NCBI GenBank assembly: GCA_965232105.1
Contig: OZ246956.1
Coordinates: 310,001-374,000, forward strand
DNA from: Multivorans sp965232105
GTDB lineage: Bacteria > Acidobacteriota > Thermoanaerobaculia > Multivoradales > Multivoraceae
Direction of reading: 5' to 3'
Length of the DNA stretch: 64,000 nucleotides
Below are positions 61,045 to 64,000 of the stretch, piece by piece. How positions within the stretch are numbered: the stretch's first letter is position 1; each line of letters begins with the position of its first letter. Position numbers and translations under genes: made by a program. The notes beneath the pieces were generated by a model, which saw only the letters and a program-made list of their open reading frames with translations, did no database searches and had not been told where the DNA came from.

Positions 61045-63399
61045 TCAGAAGTCGAAGGCGAACTCCACGCCGAAGGACCTCGGGCGGCCCTGGTAGTTGT
61101 AGTCCGGCGCCACGACCTCTTCGTAGTACTGCGCGTCCAGAAGGTTCTTGCCCCAGAAGGCGAACGTGTAGACGGATGTCTGGAAAGCGACTCGCGCGCT
61201 CACGAGATCCAGCGGTTCCCTCACCGGAACTCCAACGAAGGTCCCACCTTCGTGAAACCAGGTCTCGCCCCGATGTTCCCAGTCGACGCGGACGACCAGG
61301 TCGACCGAGGACGACAGCGACTCTTCGATTTGACCGCCGAGGTTCGTGGTCAGCTTCGAGGTGTAGGGAACCTGGTTCCCGACCGCCGTCGGATTCGCTG
61401 CGTACTCGACGATCTCCGAGTCGGCGTACCCGACGCCACCGTGGATCGAGAACCCCCGGGACGCCAGCCACGTGAACTCGACTTCGGCGCCGGAGATGTC
61501 CACGAGGTCGATGTTCCGGACTACCTGAGCATTGACCGCGCCATTGAAGTTGAAGGTTTGAAGGTCGTCGGCCTCCGCCGCGAACAATGCGCCGTTGAGG
61601 ATCAGGTTGCTCTCGGGCCACACGGTCTTGAAACCGACCTCGACGTTGCGGCTCTCCTCCTGGTCGTACACGGACTCGGCAATCGGCTCTCCGGTGAACG
61701 GCGCGATCTCTGTTCCCGGCGCGTTGAAGCCGCCGGAACGGAAGCCCTCGGCGTAGGTGACGTAGAGGTTCGAGTACTCGGAGGTGGTCCAGCGAAGGGT
61801 AGCCTTCGGCTGGAACCTGGAGAAGGTCGCCTCCCGCATCGCCGGACCGGCGATCGGAATCCCGAAGCCGTCGACACGCTTTCCCTCCGGGCGAGGATCG
61901 GTCTGCTCCCGCTGGTCCTCGTCGTAGCGCCCTGAGAGCGTCAGTTCGACCGTCTCCGAGAGGTCGAAGCCGGCCTGGCCGAAGAGGGCGTAGGCGATGT
62001 CGTCGTTCTCCTCGGCGAACCAGGTCCGCGTGGCGTGAGGCGTAGCCGGATCGAAGTCCAGGGCTGCGAGAATCTCCCCGCCGACGTCCTCGTTCGTGCC
62101 GGTCACCAGTCCCCGGTCACGCTGGAGCGAGTAGGCGCCCAGGATGTAGCGGACTCTTCGATCCCCGGGAGAGGTCAGCCGGACCTCCTGGCTCCACGCA
62201 CCGATGTCGTTGTCCTGGAAGGTCGTGTTGAAGCCGACCGGGAAGAGGGCGTCATCGCTGTCCGGGTCGCCGCTCGGCCCCAGCGCGAGAAGCCGCGGCC
62301 GCTGACAGGGCAGCAGGGCATCCGAGGCCAGACCGAATCCGTACAGATAGCACCTGCTGTTGTCGGAGTAGTCGAACCCGTCGAACGCGACCAGATGGTC
62401 CACCGAGCTGTAGGCGCCGATCACGCGCAACTGGCCCGCGGGCGTATCGAGGTCGAATTTGAGCGAGAGATCGAGAAGATCCCGGTCGTCGAAGCCGGCG
62501 ACGTTCGACGCGGGCGGCACGATGGTGTTCGCCACATCGATCCCGACGGGCGGATCGACGAACGGTATGCCCGCAGCATGAAGCAGCGGTCGGGCGAAGT
62601 AGGCGGCGCCACCCTCTCGTCCATTGGCGAAGACGCGAAAGTCCAGGTTGGCCCGATCTCCGGCATCCCAGTCGGCGCGGAAGCGGACCGTCCGATCCTC
62701 GTAGTCGTCGACGGTGGTTCCGGTGAAGGCATTCTCGATCAGACCGTCGGACCGTGCGTAGGCGACTCCTCCCCGCAACGACAGGTTGCCGCCGACCGGG
62801 CCGCCCAATGACAGCGACGCGTTGGCCGAGTCTCCGTTGCCGATGCCGAGACGGAGCGCTCCGGCCCGCTCCTCCTCCGGCCTGCGGGTAGTGACGTTGA
62901 TCGCGCCCGCGATCGCGTTGCGTCCGTAGAGAGCCCCCTGGGGACCGCGCAGGACCTCGATCTGTTCGATGTCGAACAGCTCCTGGTTGAATTGGAGTGG
63001 ACTCGAAAGCAGGACGCCATCGACCGAGATGGCCACCGGCGTCTCGCCGTTCCGGATCTGGCCGATGCCCCGGACGTTGATCGCCACGTTGCCCGAATCC
63101 TGGGCATCCGCAATCGTGACGTTGGGGGTCAGCGCGATGAAGTCCGCCGCACGCCGCACACCCGCCGTCTCGATCGCCTCCGACGTGAACGCCGTCACCG
63201 CAACGGGCGCCTCCTGCAGATTCTCTTCCCGGGCCCGCGGAGTGACGACGATCGTCTCGCTGACGATCGCCGGCCGCTCCGCCTCCTCCGCTTCCCGCTG
63301 CTCCGTCTGTTGCGCCATTCCAGTCAACGGCAGGAGCACCTGCAAGCCAAGGGTCGCCATGACGCATCTCAGTTCCTTCCGGCCGCACACTCGCACCAT
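61045..63399 (-). CDS. TonB-dependent outer-membrane receptor
   Basis: 784 residues from the ATG at 63399, preceded by GGAGG. Signal peptide (VMATLGLQVLLPLTGMAQQ), TonB box-like ETIVVTPRAREENLQ near 45, plug domain (VAVTAFTSEAIETAGVRRAADFIALTPNVTIADA, NVAINVRGIGQIRNGETPVAISVDG, EVLRGPQGALYGRNAIAGAINV) and a barrel ending in FAFDF with terminal Phe. This is the full length for the family. It would take up a siderophore or another large substrate at the expense of TonB energy; the ligand is not evident. The frame runs on upstream to 63690 but has no signal there. Confidence 0.95.
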   Translation of the reverse strand: MVRVCGRKELRCVMATLGLQVLLPLTGMAQQTEQREAEEAERPAIVSETIVVTPRAREENLQEAPVAVTAFTSEAIETAGVRRAADFIALTPNVTIADAQDSGNVAINVRGIGQIRNGETPVAISVDGVLLSSPLQFNQELFDIEQIEVLRGPQGALYGRNAIAGAINVTTRRPEEERAGALRLGIGNGDSANASLSLGGPVGGNLSLRGGVAYARSDGLIENAFTGTTVDDYEDRTVRFRADWDAGDRANLDFRVFANGREGGAAYFARPLLHAAGIPFVDPPVGIDVANTIVPPASNVAGFDDRDLLDLSLKFDLDTPAGQLRVIGAYSSVDHLVAFDGFDYSDNSRCYLYGFGLASDALLPCQRPRLLALGPSGDPDSDDALFPVGFNTTFQDNDIGAWSQEVRLTSPGDRRVRYILGAYSLQRDRGLVTGTNEDVGGEILAALDFDPATPHATRTWFAEENDDIAYALFGQAGFDLSETVELTLSGRYDEDQREQTDPRPEGKRVDGFGIPIAGPAMREATFSRFQPKATLRWTTSEYSNLYVTYAEGFRSGGFNAPGTEIAPFTGEPIAESVYDQEESRNVEVGFKTVWPESNLILNGALFAAEADDLQTFNFNGAVNAQVVRNIDLVDISGAEVEFTWLASRGFSIHGGVGYADSEIVEYAANPTAVGNQVPYTSKLTTNLGGQIEESLSSSVDLVVRVDWEHRGETWFHEGGTFVGVPVREPLDLVSARVAFQTSVYTFAFWGKNLLDAQYYEEVVAPDYNYQGRPRSFGVEFAFDF

Positions 63400-63449
63400 G
63401 AGTCGCCCTCCTCCGGGGTGGGTGGTTGAACGCCGAGAGTGTAGTGAAT

Positions 63450-63479
63450 ATTTTACTCTAAGGCAAAACCTGCCGACAA
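63450..63479 (-). promoter_or_regulatory. Probable promoter of the TonB-dependent receptor
   Basis: On the minus strand, -35 TTGTCG (63474-63479) and -10 TAAAAT (63450-63455) with an 18-base spacer, in a conspicuously AT-rich patch (TAAAATATTCAC) about 50 bases before the start codon. Confidence 0.5.
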
Positions 63480-63561
63480 GCGCTCCCCCCGAGGTTGAAC
63501 CGGAGAAGAGGGACTGTGCGCCTGCGTCCTGGTCTGAAGTCGGCCTTGGGGCTAGGCAACG

Positions 63562-63590
63562 TTGACATGCTCTACACATGAAACTAGTGT
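63562..63590 (+). promoter_or_regulatory. Probable promoter of the vapBC-type operon
   Basis: -35 TTGACA (perfect, 63562-63567), 17-base spacer, -10 TAGTGT (63585-63590). The ACTAGT centre of this -10 is palindromic and may be the antitoxin's own operator. Transcription would start next to the ATG at 63598, giving a leaderless message. Confidence 0.5.
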
Positions 63591-63597
63591 TCAGAAC

Positions 63598-63834
63598 ATG
63601 CCGAAAATGATCCAGATACGGAACGTCCCGGAAGAGACCCACCGCCTGCTGAAGAGCCGCGCCGCGCTGGAAGGGGTGTCGATGTCCCACTTCGTGCTGC
63701 GCGAGATCGAGCGGATCGTGCGCCGACCGAGCCGCCGGGAAGTGCTGGACGCGATTCGCAGCCTGCCGCCGGTGACGCTCGATGAAGCGCCTGCCAAAGT
63801 CGTGAGGGAGGCGCGAGAGTCCCGCGGGTGGTGA
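63598..63834 (+). CDS. VapB/FitA-type antitoxin
   Basis: 78 residues with a ribbon-helix-helix N-terminus (MIQIRNVPEETHRLLKSRAALEG, then SMSHFVLREIERIV), the layout of FitA-like antitoxins. The C-terminal tail (VTLDEAPAKVVREARESRGW) should wrap the toxin. The stop overlaps the start of the PIN gene. An earlier ATG at 63562 is in frame but lies inside the -35 box. Confidence 0.9.
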   Translation: MPKMIQIRNVPEETHRLLKSRAALEGVSMSHFVLREIERIVRRPSRREVLDAIRSLPPVTLDEAPAKVVREARESRGW

Positions 63835-64000
63835 TCGACGCCTCCGCGGCCGTCGAACTGTTGCTGGACACCGAGCGCGGCCGCCGCCTGAGCTTGAGGC
63901 TGGCGGCGGAGTCGGTCGAGATTCACGTTCCTCACCTCGTCGACCTGGAGATCGCCCAGGCGCTCCGAAGCTATGTCCGCCGAGGAGCCCTCGACACCGA
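63828..64000 (+). CDS. VapC-type PIN-domain toxin (partial, runs off the window)
   Basis: The visible 57 residues begin VVIDASAAVELLLDTERGR, whose first acidic residue is the PIN catalytic Asp, and continue VPHLVDLEIAQALRSYVRRG with the second acidic residue (Glu of DLEIAQAL). PIN toxins of VapBC pairs are ribonucleases that cut tRNA or rRNA. Start is GTG at 63828 or 63831, overlapping the antitoxin stop. Confidence 0.88.
   Translation, partial: MVIDASAAVELLLDTERGRRLSLRLAAESVEIHVPHLVDLEIAQALRSYVRRGALDT

Overview
The window is a GC-rich bacterial chromosome segment, densely coded, with many short overlaps between genes (ATGA, TGATG, GTGA). The organism is probably an acidobacterium. The clearest pointer is a secreted von Willebrand A protein of the kind called 'VWFA-related Acidobacterial domain' (41032-42774). 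Large secreted proteins of unknown function, a TonB-dependent receptor and a 2-oxoacid:ferredoxin oxidoreductase fit a Gram-negative, organotrophic lineage. The phylum is inferred; the window has no rRNA, and I see no convincing tRNA gene.

Layout. 1-2.8 kb (minus): yceD/DUF177-rpmF-plsX-fabH, the usual fatty-acid/L32 cluster, with fabH cut by the window edge. 3-5.7 kb (plus): two polysaccharide glycosyltransferases. 5.7-7.4 kb (minus): a lipoprotein and murB. 7.6-12.4 kb (plus): recA, a repeat-rich 440-base gap, a 998-residue predicted outer-membrane protein and an Smr-domain protein. 12.4-15.4 kb (minus): a membrane protein, then a tightly coupled three-gene module of two unrecognised proteins and a ComEC-like metallo-beta-lactamase-fold protein. 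15.5-19.5 kb (minus): a TRAP transporter with fused DctQM plus DctP, and a hypothetical gene. 19.5-26.3 kb (plus): a secreted M48 peptidase, an NHL-type protein, a PEGA/PDZ protein and a glycine-oxidase-like flavoprotein. 26.4-31.9 kb (plus): 7Fe-type ferredoxin, dnaJ-clpB behind a possible HspR (HAIR) operator, and a DUF1015 protein.

31.9-37.9 kb holds CDGSH and M28-peptidase genes (minus), xerD (plus), then a lytic transglycosylase and a membrane PP2C/SpoIIE phosphatase (minus). 38-43.2 kb (plus) holds korAB, the VWA protein and hicB. At 43.3-45.4 kb an IS1634-type element lies between hicB and a start-less hicA remnant. 45.5-59.8 kb is a long minus-strand run, listed here from high to low coordinate: hyuA-hyuB, lipB-lipA, proline dehydrogenase, proC, recN, a TsaC-like gene, a SpoIVB-like protein, a beta-propeller protein and coaD. 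Beyond it lie an XRE-cupin regulator (plus), a cyclophilin and a TonB-dependent receptor (minus), and a VapBC-type toxin-antitoxin pair whose toxin runs off the end.

The less ordinary content is the following: the three-gene module at 13.1-15.4 kb; a family of 27-base REP-like hairpin repeats next to gene ends, including an inverted pair; two related MITE-like elements with long inverted repeats (8739-8901 and 32230-32396); three 11-base repeats spaced exactly 22 bases apart upstream of the yceD-fabH operon; and the interrupted hicBA locus. All calls come from reading the sequence; no database search was run.
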